This document shows positions 28,019-37,341 of a stretch of DNA of 64,000 nt, one piece after another (within the stretch, counting starts at the first letter, position 1; each line of letters begins with the position of its first letter). This DNA is from Chitinophaga niabensis. GTDB taxonomy: Bacteria > Bacteroidota > Bacteroidia > Chitinophagales > Chitinophagaceae. The notes beneath the pieces were generated by a model that worked only from the letters and a program-made list of their open reading frames with translations, ran no database searches and was not told the DNA's origin. A program made the position numbers and the translations under genes. The DNA lies in assembly GCF_039545795.1 (NCBI RefSeq), contig NZ_CP154260.1:1121001-1185000 (forward strand). The letters are read 5' to 3'.

Positions 28019-28516
28019 TTAAAAGTAGAAGTCGTGCAATGTTACGGTAAAGACCAGTACGGAATTAGCAGGAATGCTTCCGGTAGGGAAGTTCTTGTAG
28101 CCCATGGCAGAAGGTACAAATAACTGGATCTTGTCTCCTTTGGAGATCTTCCGCAGCCCTATCTTCCAACCTTCTATCAGTTCCCGTAAACGGTAATCGT
28201 TCAATGTGGTTTTAGTGCCGGAGTCAAATGTGGTGCCGTTCAGTAATTTTCCTTCGTAGGTAATGTTCATTCTTTCGTTCAGCTCAATGGTATCGCCGGG
28301 AGTGGTGCCGCGTTCCAGGATCTTGTAATGCAAAGCGGTGGTGTCGTCCTTTACAGTGCCGGTGATATTATTGTTGGCAATGAAGTCGGTGATCAGCTTT
28401 TCATCAGTTGCTGCCTGTTTAACAGGGTCAAATGGCGGATCGTTATCTTTTTTGTTACATGCCGCAAAAGCAGTGATCGCTAACAGGCTCAGGAGCCAAA
28501 AATAGTGTCTCTTCAT
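28019..28516 (-). CDS. FKBP-type peptidyl-prolyl isomerase lipoprotein (second copy)
   Basis: A 165-residue lipoprotein: the signal with lipobox ends AFAACNKK (Cys20), a short helical spacer follows, and then one FKBP domain. Domain motifs include NITYEGKLLNGTTFDSG, LIEGWKIGLRKISKGDKI, FVPSAMGYKNF and SIPANSVLVFTVTLHDF. FKBP proteins speed proline isomerisation during folding of exported proteins. It lies 28 bp downstream of another FKBP lipoprotein and likely shares its operon. Confidence 0.9.
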   Translation of the reverse strand: MKRHYFWLLSLLAITAFAACNKKDNDPPFDPVKQAATDEKLITDFIANNNITGTVKDDTTALHYKILERGTTPGDTIELNERMNITYEGKLLNGTTFDSGTKTTLNDYRLRELIEGWKIGLRKISKGDKIQLFVPSAMGYKNFPTGSIPANSVLVFTVTLHDFYF

Positions 28517-28544
28517 ACGTCTATTTAAAATGATAAGTTACAGG

Positions 28545-29060
28545 TTATTTAAAGTCCACCAGGGTGATATCACATTCAAGGATGGCATTAGGGGGGATAT
28601 TGGGTGGAACGCCCACTCGCCCAAAAGCAAGTGAGGAAGGAATATACAGAATGATCCTGCCTCCTTTGGTGATGAGTGTGAGCCCTATCTGCCATCCGAT
28701 AATGTGATCCTTTAAAGGGCGGTTATCGAATGAGGTGGGGAGGTTCTGGGAAGATTCAATTACTTTATCATACCCAAAGAGTGACCTGGTATATACAATA
28801 GATGGAATGCTGCCGGCTTTGATGGTATCTCTGCCATTCCCCGGTGCTATGATCTTGTAACCCATACCGCTGGGGTGGTATAAAACACCGGAATCCTGGT
28901 TCTTTACCTTAAGGCGGAACTGGATGAATTCCGTTTCCTTCTGAAGGTCCATAAAGACTGCATCTGCAGACAGGTCCTGACTTTTAGCACAGGAACCAAG
29001 CAGCACGGCCAGGCAGCAGGCCAGCAGGAGGTGTAAGTGAAAGGATTGTTTATTTATCAT
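28545..29060 (-). CDS. FKBP-type peptidyl-prolyl isomerase lipoprotein (first copy)
   Basis: A 171-residue lipoprotein with lipobox VLLGSCAKS and a divergent FKBP domain. The segments GWQIGLTLITKGGRI, YIPSSLAFGRVGVPP and NIPPNAILECDITLVDF are clear, but the N-terminal half is weaker than in the second copy. The frame is open to 29084, but a TAnnTTTG element at 29082-29089 overlaps that extension, so the start MINKQSF at 29060 is chosen. It is tandem with the gene at 28019-28516. Confidence 0.85.
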   Translation of the reverse strand: MINKQSFHLHLLLACCLAVLLGSCAKSQDLSADAVFMDLQKETEFIQFRLKVKNQDSGVLYHPSGMGYKIIAPGNGRDTIKAGSIPSIVYTRSLFGYDKVIESSQNLPTSFDNRPLKDHIIGWQIGLTLITKGGRIILYIPSSLAFGRVGVPPNIPPNAILECDITLVDFK

Positions 29061-29081
29061 GCCTGTTCTCCAAATATTTGT

Positions 29082-29089
29082 CAAAAATA
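29082..29089 (-). promoter_or_regulatory. -7 element of the FKBP operon promoter
   Basis: On the minus strand TATTTTTG fits TAnnTTTG, 21 bp before the chosen start. The -33 match is poor. Confidence 0.4.
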
Positions 29090-29128
29090 CAATAGTTAAA
29101 CGGGCTAAACAGACAGAAAGTTACATTA

Positions 29129-29164
29129 TAAAAAAATCCCGCCCGGGAAAGACCAGGGCGGGAT
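29129..29164 (-). terminator. Terminator of groES-groEL
   Basis: A 9-bp perfect stem (ATCCCGCCC/GGGCGGGAT, 29136-29144 and 29156-29164) is followed on the minus strand by a T run, about 24 bp after the groEL stop. Confidence 0.8.
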
Positions 29165-29187
29165 GTATGTTGTTGATCTGAACAATC

Positions 29188-30873
<1,686 letters not shown>

Positions 30874-30880
30874 TTAAGGC

Positions 30881-31162
30881 TTAGATAATAGCCAGAATAT
30901 CAGATTCACGCATGATCAGGTATTCTTCTCCTTCAAATGGAATTTCCTGGCCGGAATATTTACCGTAGAGGACAGTATCGCCAACTTTAACAGTAACAGG
31001 CTCATCTTTTTTACCGGGACCAGCTGCTACTACAGTTCCACGCTGAGGTTTTTCTTTAGCGGTATCGGGGATGATGATGCCACCAGAGGTTTTTTCTTCT
31101 GCTGCTGCGGGTTTTACAATCACCCTGTCTGCCAGAGGTTTAATAGTTAATTTTTTAGCCAT
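30881..31162 (-). CDS. groS: Co-chaperonin GroES
   Basis: The 93-residue lid of the GroEL chamber. It begins [15 protein letters not shown] and has the mobile loop [18 protein letters not shown] and the C-terminal [19 protein letters not shown] at 31162 gives the normal length, while the frame itself stays open to 31216. It is transcribed from a promoter about 100 bp upstream. I see no CIRCE operator, so heat control by HrcA is not supported here. Confidence 0.97.
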   Translation of the reverse strand: MAKKLTIKPLADRVIVKPAAAEEKTSGGIIIPDTAKEKPQRGTVVAAGPGKKDEPVTVKVGDTVLYGKYSGQEIPFEGEEYLIMRESDILAII

Positions 31163-31259
31163 TGTTATTCTATTTTTAAAGAGATGAGTTGAAAAATTAG
31201 TGGAACCTACCCGCACGAAGATTATGCCAACCGCGTATTCGGGTCAAATTTTCAGGATG

Positions 31260-31289
31260 CGAAGATACATATTCCCGGGGGACTGTCAA
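31260..31289 (-). promoter_or_regulatory. groES-groEL promoter
   Basis: On the minus strand TTG (31287-31289) lies exactly 19 bp from TATCTTCG (31260-31267), matching TTG-N19-TAnnTTTG with one mismatch. It leaves a leader of about 90 nt before groES. Confidence 0.65.
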
Positions 31290-31411
31290 GATATGCCATT
31301 TTTTCATTTTTACCTGTCAGCCGGAAGGCGGATGGCAGTGCCCAAGCCTGTTTCCCGGAAAGCGGCTGCCGGCTCCCCGGAACAATATTTTAAAAAGTCC
31401 CTGTAAAACAG

Positions 31412-31419
31412 TAGCTTTG
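31412..31419 (+). promoter_or_regulatory. -7 element of nusB promoter
   Basis: TAGCTTTG is a full TAnnTTTG match 23 bp before the nusB ATG. A TTTT tract about 20 bp upstream may serve as the -33 region. Confidence 0.5.
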
Positions 31420-31442
31420 CGGCCATTTTCCTAAGCGTACGT

Positions 31443-32372
31443 ATGATCAGTAGAAGAAACATCCGGGTAAAAGTTATGCAAACATTGTATGCCATGGACA
31501 CCATGGAGCAGGGAACCGTAAAACCGGGCACTGCAACAAGTTTGCTGAATGAAAAGTTAGATCAGACCAGCCAGATATTCACGTATTTGCTGTTTTCCGT
31601 GGCCCGTATAGCACAATACGCGGAAACGGATGCTCAGGCCAGGGCTTCCAAACACCTGCCCAGCGCAGAGGATCTGGCCGTGAACACTAAAATAGCGGGG
31701 AATGACTTTGTTTTCCAGGTACTGGGAGATAAAGGGTTCCAGGTGAACCTGGACGGCTGGAAGCTGCGCAGGCTGGAGGACCAGGAACTGATCCGCAAGC
31801 TGTACAACCAGCTGGTGGAGTCAGACATCTACAAAGCCTATATCGCAGAGCCCGGCAGGGATAAAGTGAAGGAGAAACAGATCATCGAGTATATCTATAA
31901 AGAGATCCTCGAAAAGAGTGAAGCCTTCCGCCAGCATATGGAAGACAGCTTTATTCACTGGGGCGATGACGAAGAAATGATGACCATCCTGGTCGGGAAC
32001 TTCTTCTCCAAACCACAGTTATTCAATTTCCTGCAACTGATCAGCCGCGAAAAACTGGAATATGCCAAGGAGTTGCTGCTGACCGTACTGGATAAGAAGG
32101 CATATACGCTGGAGCTGATCAAACCTAAATTACAGAACTGGGACCCGGAACGTATTGCCGCCGTGGATATGCTCCTGATGGAAATGGGAGTCTGCGAATT
32201 CCTCTACTTCCCCACCATCCCTACCAAAGTAACCATCAACGAGTACATAGACCTGGCTAAAGCTTACAGCACACCGCAAAGCGGCCAGTTTGTGAACGGA
32301 ATACTGGATAATATACTGAAAGACCTGGTACAGGAAAATCTGATCCAGAAAACTGACCGTAATAAAAAATAA
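31443..32372 (+). CDS. nusB: Transcription antitermination factor NusB
   Basis: An RNA-binding helical protein that acts with NusE/S10 in rRNA antitermination. At 309 residues it is about twice the length of E. coli NusB, as is usual in Bacteroidota. It opens with MISRRNIRVKVMQTLYA, continues through a lineage-specific insert, and ends with the canonical NusB core (ILLMEMGVCEF-like helix, INEYIDLAKAYSTPQSGQFVNGILD). It starts a nusB-DUF1573-yajC run with gaps of 3 and 36 bp. Confidence 0.92.
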   Translation: MISRRNIRVKVMQTLYAMDTMEQGTVKPGTATSLLNEKLDQTSQIFTYLLFSVARIAQYAETDAQARASKHLPSAEDLAVNTKIAGNDFVFQVLGDKGFQVNLDGWKLRRLEDQELIRKLYNQLVESDIYKAYIAEPGRDKVKEKQIIEYIYKEILEKSEAFRQHMEDSFIHWGDDEEMMTILVGNFFSKPQLFNFLQLISREKLEYAKELLLTVLDKKAYTLELIKPKLQNWDPERIAAVDMLLMEMGVCEFLYFPTIPTKVTINEYIDLAKAYSTPQSGQFVNGILDNILKDLVQENLIQKTDRNKK

Positions 32373-32375
32373 AGG

Positions 32376-32816
32376 ATGAAAGCGCTTTTATTTACTCTTT
32401 TTGCTGCCATGCTGGCCGTTACGGCCTGTAACAACCAGGGCACAAAGTCAGAAAAGAGCCATGTATTGGATACTGCTACTGCGGGTGGCCATTACCCCGT
32501 AATTACCTTTGAAAAGCAAGTCCACGATTTTGGGAATGTAACAGAAGGAGAAGTGGTGGAATACTCATTCAAATTCACCAACACCGGGGAAAAAGACCTG
32601 CTGATCAACAGTGCGGAAGCCAGTTGCGGCTGCACCGTGCCGGAATGGCCCAAAGAACCCATTAAACCAGGGGAAAGCGGGTACATGAAGGTGAAGTTCG
32701 ACAGTAAGGGAAGGCCGGAAGGGCATACGGAAAAGGAGCTCTATATCCAGGCCAATACCAATCCTCCCATGATGAACGGGCCAAGGATTCAATGCATGAT
32801 CGTAAAGAAGAAATAG
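32376..32816 (+). CDS. DUF1573 domain lipoprotein
   Basis: A 146-residue lipoprotein with the lipobox ending AVTACNNQ and a DUF1573 immunoglobulin-like domain (FGNVTEGEVVEYSFKFTN, SCGCTVPEWP, IKPGESGYMKVKFDS). DUF1573 proteins are abundant in Bacteroidota and their function is unproven. It starts 3 bp after nusB and precedes yajC, a gene order I would expect to be conserved in the phylum. Confidence 0.88.
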   Translation: MKALLFTLFAAMLAVTACNNQGTKSEKSHVLDTATAGGHYPVITFEKQVHDFGNVTEGEVVEYSFKFTNTGEKDLLINSAEASCGCTVPEWPKEPIKPGESGYMKVKFDSKGRPEGHTEKELYIQANTNPPMMNGPRIQCMIVKKK

Positions 32817-32852
32817 TACCTTTAACAGCTTCAAATCAACAAACAACATACG

Positions 32853-33206
32853 ATGTACAACTTATTAAATGTTTTCTTAATGACGCCACCAGCTGGTGGT
32901 TCTAGCGGTGGCTTTGGCGGAATGGGCTCTCTGCTCTTCTTTGGTGGTATGATCCTGGTAATGTGGTTGTTCATGATCCGCCCTCAGACCAAGAAAGCCA
33001 AATTGCAAAAGCAATTCATCGACAACCTGAAAGAAGGTGATAAAATTGTTACCATCGCAGGTATTCACGGCAAAGTGAAAAAGATCAACAGCGAAACCAA
33101 TACACTGCAGATAGAAGTTAGCCCGGGTACTTTCCTGACGGTTGAACGCTCCGCTGTAAGTATGGAATATACTACTGCAGTGAATAAAGCTGCTGAAACA
33201 AAGTAA
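32853..33206 (+). CDS. yajC: Preprotein translocase subunit YajC
   Basis: A 117-residue single-span inner-membrane protein that associates with SecDF. A Gly-rich N-terminus is followed by a transmembrane helix (~27-43) ending FMIRPQTKKAK, then the conserved cytoplasmic domain with LKEGDKIVTIAGIHGKV. The partner secDF lies 4 kb away in this window. A terminator follows. Confidence 0.95.
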   Translation: MYNLLNVFLMTPPAGGSSGGFGGMGSLLFFGGMILVMWLFMIRPQTKKAKLQKQFIDNLKEGDKIVTIAGIHGKVKKINSETNTLQIEVSPGTFLTVERSAVSMEYTTAVNKAAETK

Positions 33207-33224
33207 ATTGTCCTTAAGGCATTT

Positions 33225-33257
33225 AAAGGGAGAGAAGTAAACTTCTTTCCCTTTTTT
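33225..33257 (+). terminator. Terminator after yajC
   Basis: A 14-bp stem (33225-33238 with 33241-33254, one G-T wobble) running directly into a T7 tract. Confidence 0.7.
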
Positions 33258-33276
33258 TATTTATTTTGGCCCTACT

Positions 33277-33861
33277 ATGCAAATCATTGGCATTACCGGC
33301 GGAATAGGATCAGGAAAAAGTACAGTGGCCAGGATCTTCTCATTACTCGGCATACCCGTTTACTCGGCGGATGATGCTGCAAAGGAGATCATGGTAAAAG
33401 ATCTGCAGCTCATTGAGGAGATCAAGGCACATTTTGGTGTGGAATCTTATCTGCCGGATGGCAGCCTTAACCGGAAATACATTGCCAATATTGTGTTCAA
33501 TGATAAGTCACAACTGGAAAAACTCAATTCCATTGTGCACCCCGCCACGATCCGGGACTCTGAGGCCTGGGCACGTAAACAGAAATCTCCTTACGTGATC
33601 AAAGAGGCGGCGCTGATGTTTGAATCAGAATCTTTCCATCATGTAGATAAAGTGATTGGCGTTTATGCACCAGAATCCCTGCGCATCCTGCGTGTGATGA
33701 AAAGGGACGGCGTGAGCCGCAATGAGGTGCTGGCCAGAATACATAAGCAGATCGATGACCGCATTAAAATGAAGTTATCCGATCATGTGGTGTATAATGA
33801 TGAGCAACAGATGGTGATCCCGCAGGTGCTGGCCTTGCATAAGTTATTTCAGCAGGGCTGA
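33277..33861 (+). CDS. coaE: Dephospho-CoA kinase
   Basis: Performs the last step of coenzyme A synthesis by phosphorylating the ribose 3'-hydroxyl of dephospho-CoA. The 194-residue protein has the P-loop GITGGIGSGKST (residues ~5-16), the substrate motif YSADDAAKEI and the lid region with RMKRDGVSRNEVLARIHKQ. coaD, the preceding step, is also in this window at 56.8 kb. It is convergent with the aminotransferase gene. Confidence 0.95.
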   Translation: MQIIGITGGIGSGKSTVARIFSLLGIPVYSADDAAKEIMVKDLQLIEEIKAHFGVESYLPDGSLNRKYIANIVFNDKSQLEKLNSIVHPATIRDSEAWARKQKSPYVIKEAALMFESESFHHVDKVIGVYAPESLRILRVMKRDGVSRNEVLARIHKQIDDRIKMKLSDHVVYNDEQQMVIPQVLALHKLFQQG

Positions 33862-33896
33862 GTGAACATACTTCCCGCCTGCATGGCCTGCATAAA

Positions 33897-35087
33897 TTAT
33901 TTCAGCTTACCCAGCCACTCTTTCATCCGTTTCATTCCTTCCTGTATCCGGTCCATACCTGTAGCGTAAGAAATACGTATACATTCCGGCTGCTCAAATG
34001 CGCGGCCCGATACCACTGTTACATTGGCTTTGTGCAGGAGGTACATACACAGATCGTCTGCATTATTGATCTGCTCGCCTTCATAAGATCTGCCGAAGAA
34101 ACTGCTCACGTTGGGGAACATGTAAAATGCGCCATCCGGCTCATTTACAACCAGCCCGGGGATATCCCTGAGTGCTTTAAAGATAAAAGCCCTGCGTTCG
34201 CGGAAGGCAGCTACCATTTCTTTTGCAGTGTCCAGCTCTCCGCGTAATGCAGTGATAGCAGCACGTTGGGTGATGGAGCTGGTGGCGGAAGTGAACTGGC
34301 TTTGCACCATGTCTGCAGCTTTGGCAATTTCCAGTGGTGCTGCCAGGTAGCCAAGGCGCCAGCCGGTCATGGCAAATCCTTTACTGAGGCCGTTGATGAT
34401 GATGGTGCGTTCTTTTAAGCTGCCAAAGCTGGCAATGCTTACATGCTCACCTACATAATTGATATATTCATAGATCTCATCTGAAATGATGAAGATCTGC
34501 GGGTGTTTTTCGAACACTGCTGCCAGGCCTTCCAGTTCTTTCCTTGAATAAACAGAACCTGTAGGATTACAGGGGGAAGAGAACATGAACAGCTTTGTAT
34601 TAGGGGTAATAGCTGCTTCCAGCTGCTGCGGCGTGATCTTGTAATCCTGCTCAATAGGGCAGGGCACAAATTTTACCACACCCTGGCAGAGTTTCACCAG
34701 TTCTGAATAAGTGACCCAGTAAGGGGTGGGGATGATCACTTCCTCTCCCGGATTTACCAGGCTGAGTACGCTGTTGGCAATGCTTTGTTTGGCACCGGTA
34801 GATACAACGATCTGTTCCGGGCTGTAATCAAGACCATTATCTCTTTTCAGTTTATAGGCAACTGCCTGCTTGAGGTCTGCATAACCTGCCACGGGCGTAT
34901 AGTGTGTATATCCTTCGTCAATTGCTTTTTTGGCAGCTTCGCGTATATGTACAGGGGTGTCAAAATCCGGTTCGCCGATGCTGAGATCTACGATGTCAAT
35001 TCCCTGTGCTTTCAGTTCACGGCTAAGTTTAGCCATTCTGATGGTTTGCGGTACGGAGATGCGTGATAATCTTTCTGCTAATTGCAT
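33897..35087 (-). CDS. Class I pyridoxal-phosphate aminotransferase (aspartate aminotransferase-like)
   Basis: A 396-residue fold-type I PLP enzyme of the AspB/1-beta subgroup. It has the substrate-loop SIGEPDFDTPVHI, cofactor contacts SSPCNPTGSVYS and SDEIYEYINY, the Schiff-base lysine in LSKGFAMTGWRLGY, and the carboxylate-binding arginine in CIRISYATGMDRI. Aspartate or a related acidic or aromatic amino acid is the likely donor. Exact specificity cannot be fixed by eye. Confidence 0.9.
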   Translation of the reverse strand: MQLAERLSRISVPQTIRMAKLSRELKAQGIDIVDLSIGEPDFDTPVHIREAAKKAIDEGYTHYTPVAGYADLKQAVAYKLKRDNGLDYSPEQIVVSTGAKQSIANSVLSLVNPGEEVIIPTPYWVTYSELVKLCQGVVKFVPCPIEQDYKITPQQLEAAITPNTKLFMFSSPCNPTGSVYSRKELEGLAAVFEKHPQIFIISDEIYEYINYVGEHVSIASFGSLKERTIIINGLSKGFAMTGWRLGYLAAPLEIAKAADMVQSQFTSATSSITQRAAITALRGELDTAKEMVAAFRERRAFIFKALRDIPGLVVNEPDGAFYMFPNVSSFFGRSYEGEQINNADDLCMYLLHKANVTVVSGRAFEQPECIRISYATGMDRIQEGMKRMKEWLGKLK

Positions 35088-35150
35088 GTTGAATTATTTT
35101 TTTTAGGTTGACCGCCGCAAACCTACTGCAAAAAGATGAGCATAAAAAGA

Positions 35151-35178
35151 AACGTCCCGGGGTTTAGCCCGGGACGTT
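35151..35178 (-). terminator. Terminator of the DUF4397 lipoprotein gene
   Basis: An 11-bp perfect stem (AACGTCCCGGG/CCCGGGACGTT) with a short loop, followed on the minus strand by TCTTTTTATG. Confidence 0.75.
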
Positions 35179-35209
35179 TTAAATATTATTTGTGTTGTAA
35201 GAACAGGAA

Positions 35210-35881
35210 CTACTGACGCAGTATCTTGATCACCGGTTTTTTATCGCCGGTTTGTCCTTTTATACCCATGAAAGAGATGCTGTAAGCATTGTAGGGAGAC
35301 AGTGTTACGTCAGGCAAAGTAGCCAGTTCTGTACCTGCCTGGTCTTTCACCACAATGGTTACGGTAGCAGGATCTACAGTCTGGAAGTCTGTATTGCCCA
35401 GGAAGTCCCTGTATTGGCGGCCGGAAGAAACCTTGGTGGTATTGATGAAGAAATCAACCGGGTTGGCATCGTCCACGAAGTTGAAGAAACGTACGTTTGC
35501 TTTATCGCGGGAGATATCGGAAAAGTCTTCGTTAATATTATATGATTCTACCGGAGAAGTACCCCAGAGCAGGATAGTATGATATTGCAGCGTATCGAAG
35601 TTGGCGGTTACACTGGTCAGCAAACTGTCTGAACCTGTTTTGGTGAAATCGATCTTGATATTGCCGGGAGCAAATTTATCTGCGGCCCAGGCGCCAAATG
35701 CAAAAGGAGTGGTGTTCGCTTTTTTGGTATTGAAAAAGATGTCCATACCGAAAGCGGGCGATCCCTGGATGAAGGCAATTACGGTGCTGGGTGCTTCCGG
35801 CGTCACATTATTCTTTAAACAGGAAGACAGGCCTGTGATCACTGCAACCATTGCCAACAGTGCTACGAATCGGTTTTTCAT
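35210..35881 (-). CDS. DUF4397 domain lipoprotein
   Basis: A 223-residue lipoprotein with lipobox GLSSCLKNN and a DUF4397 region (RFFNFVDDANPVDFFIN, beta-rich). Such proteins are typical surface or periplasmic lipoproteins of Bacteroidota with no known function. The frame is open to 35941, but the signal peptide starts at MKNRFVAL (35881). The longer frame would overlap the upstream serine hydrolase gene by 11 bp. Confidence 0.82.
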   Translation of the reverse strand: MKNRFVALLAMVAVITGLSSCLKNNVTPEAPSTVIAFIQGSPAFGMDIFFNTKKANTTPFAFGAWAADKFAPGNIKIDFTKTGSDSLLTSVTANFDTLQYHTILLWGTSPVESYNINEDFSDISRDKANVRFFNFVDDANPVDFFINTTKVSSGRQYRDFLGNTDFQTVDPATVTIVVKDQAGTELATLPDVTLSPYNAYSISFMGIKGQTGDKKPVIKILRQ

Positions 35882-35930
35882 TGTTACCATGCTCTCAAAT
35901 TTTTGTTGATTACTATTTATTTTACGGTTG

Positions 35931-37199
35931 TTAAATGCCATTGTAGTTTATTTTATAACGCTTCAGATCTGGTTTGTATTTTTTGATCCTTTTTAATTCT
36001 TCCTCATAAATGATCTCACCCAGTGCTTTCAGGAATGGTTTTCCCGTTGTTTCGAAGTCATATTTATCATCTCCTATTACGCCATCCTTATTGGCATAGA
36101 TGGTGGCGGAAAGGAGAAATTCCACGCCATGGTCAAAGTCCACAAAATATGCTACGTCTGTCAAAAAGCCATACGCCCAGCCCGGTTTATTAAAAATCCG
36201 CAGGCCTGCGGGCAATTGTACGTTTCCGTTTGCGCCTCCCATCAGGTATTTTACGTAGTTATGATGGAATTCGGCTGTATCATAAGCCGGGTGGCGTGTT
36301 TCCGTTGGCAACTGCGACATATACCGGTATAAAAAACGGTAGTCGTCCTCTGTTAAACGAAAAGCTTGCGTAGAAGTTACACTTTCCGGAAAAATTACAC
36401 TTTTGAGCATATTATGGAGGTCTGCCAGCAGCAGGCGGTTCTTGACGGAGAAGTCGAAAGGGGCATTCACCAGGGTGGATCCTTTATAATGGGCCTTGCC
36501 CACGGAATCCTGCCGGGGGGCAAAAGCAAGGTTGCTGACCTGGTCTGTTTGCCGGTACAGCACCTGCCCGTCCTTTTCAAACCGGATGGCATTGGAATGG
36601 CGGTTGGCTTCCTGGGGGAGGGCAATATCAAGCCGGTGGCGGATCTGGGAGGCAGGATAGCCCTTTTCCCAGAGGGCCCGGTTGAATTCTTCCTGCCCGA
36701 TAAACTCGTAGAGCCGGTTAAAAGCATCATTATCGCTCACCAGGAATATCTTCTTAATATAATGAGCCACAGAGGGTTGTGCGTTCTCTGAAGAAGTGTC
36801 TTCCGTAACAGCCGTAGTGATGCCTGCCAGGCTATCTGTATACATGGGGGTGTATTTATCCACTTTCAGGCGGTTCAGTTTTTCCAGTGCCAGAAAGGCT
36901 GCGGGCATTTTAACGGTAGAGGCAGGGTAGAAGTACTGGTCTGGCCGAACATGGTAGTAATAGTCCGTAAACACAGGCTGGTTGCCGGCTTTACGGTTGA
37001 TCTGCGTATAAATTATCTGTAGCCGGTATTCCTCCGGGTTGTTCATAACAGGGCCCAGCCTGGCACTGCGGGCTTGCAGCAGGGTATCCAGGTAAGCTGA
37101 TGTTAAATTGTGCATGGCGGCAGAATTAATTGTCCGGGATGTTTGGCAGTTCGTAAAAAAAACCAATATTGCACCTGCCGTAAAAATGCGTTGCATCAT
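35931..37199 (-). CDS. Serine hydrolase, class A beta-lactamase-like lipoprotein
   Basis: A 422-residue protein with a signal ending FFTNCQT (possible lipobox Cys18) and a penicillin-recognising serine enzyme fold. It has the SxxK motif ASTVK (Ser94, Lys97), the SDN motif VSDNDAFNRLY, and a later NKPGWAYGF segment in place of the KTG triad. It is longer than typical class A beta-lactamases. It could be a peptidase or esterase rather than a resistance enzyme; nothing in the context suggests an inducible resistance locus. Confidence 0.78.
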   Translation of the reverse strand: MMQRIFTAGAILVFFTNCQTSRTINSAAMHNLTSAYLDTLLQARSARLGPVMNNPEEYRLQIIYTQINRKAGNQPVFTDYYYHVRPDQYFYPASTVKMPAAFLALEKLNRLKVDKYTPMYTDSLAGITTAVTEDTSSENAQPSVAHYIKKIFLVSDNDAFNRLYEFIGQEEFNRALWEKGYPASQIRHRLDIALPQEANRHSNAIRFEKDGQVLYRQTDQVSNLAFAPRQDSVGKAHYKGSTLVNAPFDFSVKNRLLLADLHNMLKSVIFPESVTSTQAFRLTEDDYRFLYRYMSQLPTETRHPAYDTAEFHHNYVKYLMGGANGNVQLPAGLRIFNKPGWAYGFLTDVAYFVDFDHGVEFLLSATIYANKDGVIGDDKYDFETTGKPFLKALGEIIYEEELKRIKKYKPDLKRYKINYNGI

Positions 37200-37273
37200 A
37201 GAAGGAAATTTTTAGGCCAAAATCTAGCTCAAAACCAATCGGATAGTGGATTGCTAACAGTTTTGAACCGGGC

Positions 37274-37303
37274 TTTAATATATCAATTTAAATTCTATCT
37301 TTG
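37274..37303 (+). promoter_or_regulatory. secDF promoter
   Basis: TATCTTTG (37296-37303) is a full TAnnTTTG match with TTT at 37274-37276 exactly 19 bp upstream. It lies 38 bp before the secDF start. Confidence 0.6.
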
Positions 37304-37341
37304 CAACTCTTGAAAAATTTATATTAATAATCCGAAACAAA

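Noticed and set aside
31163..31260. CIRCE operator upstream of groES
   Set aside because: I looked for the TTAGCACTC-N9-GAGTGCTAA palindrome and found nothing resembling it.
35931..37199. Antibiotic-resistance beta-lactamase
   Set aside because: SxxK and SDN motifs are present, but the KTG triad is altered and length and context fit a generic serine hydrolase lipoprotein, so a resistance call is not supported.
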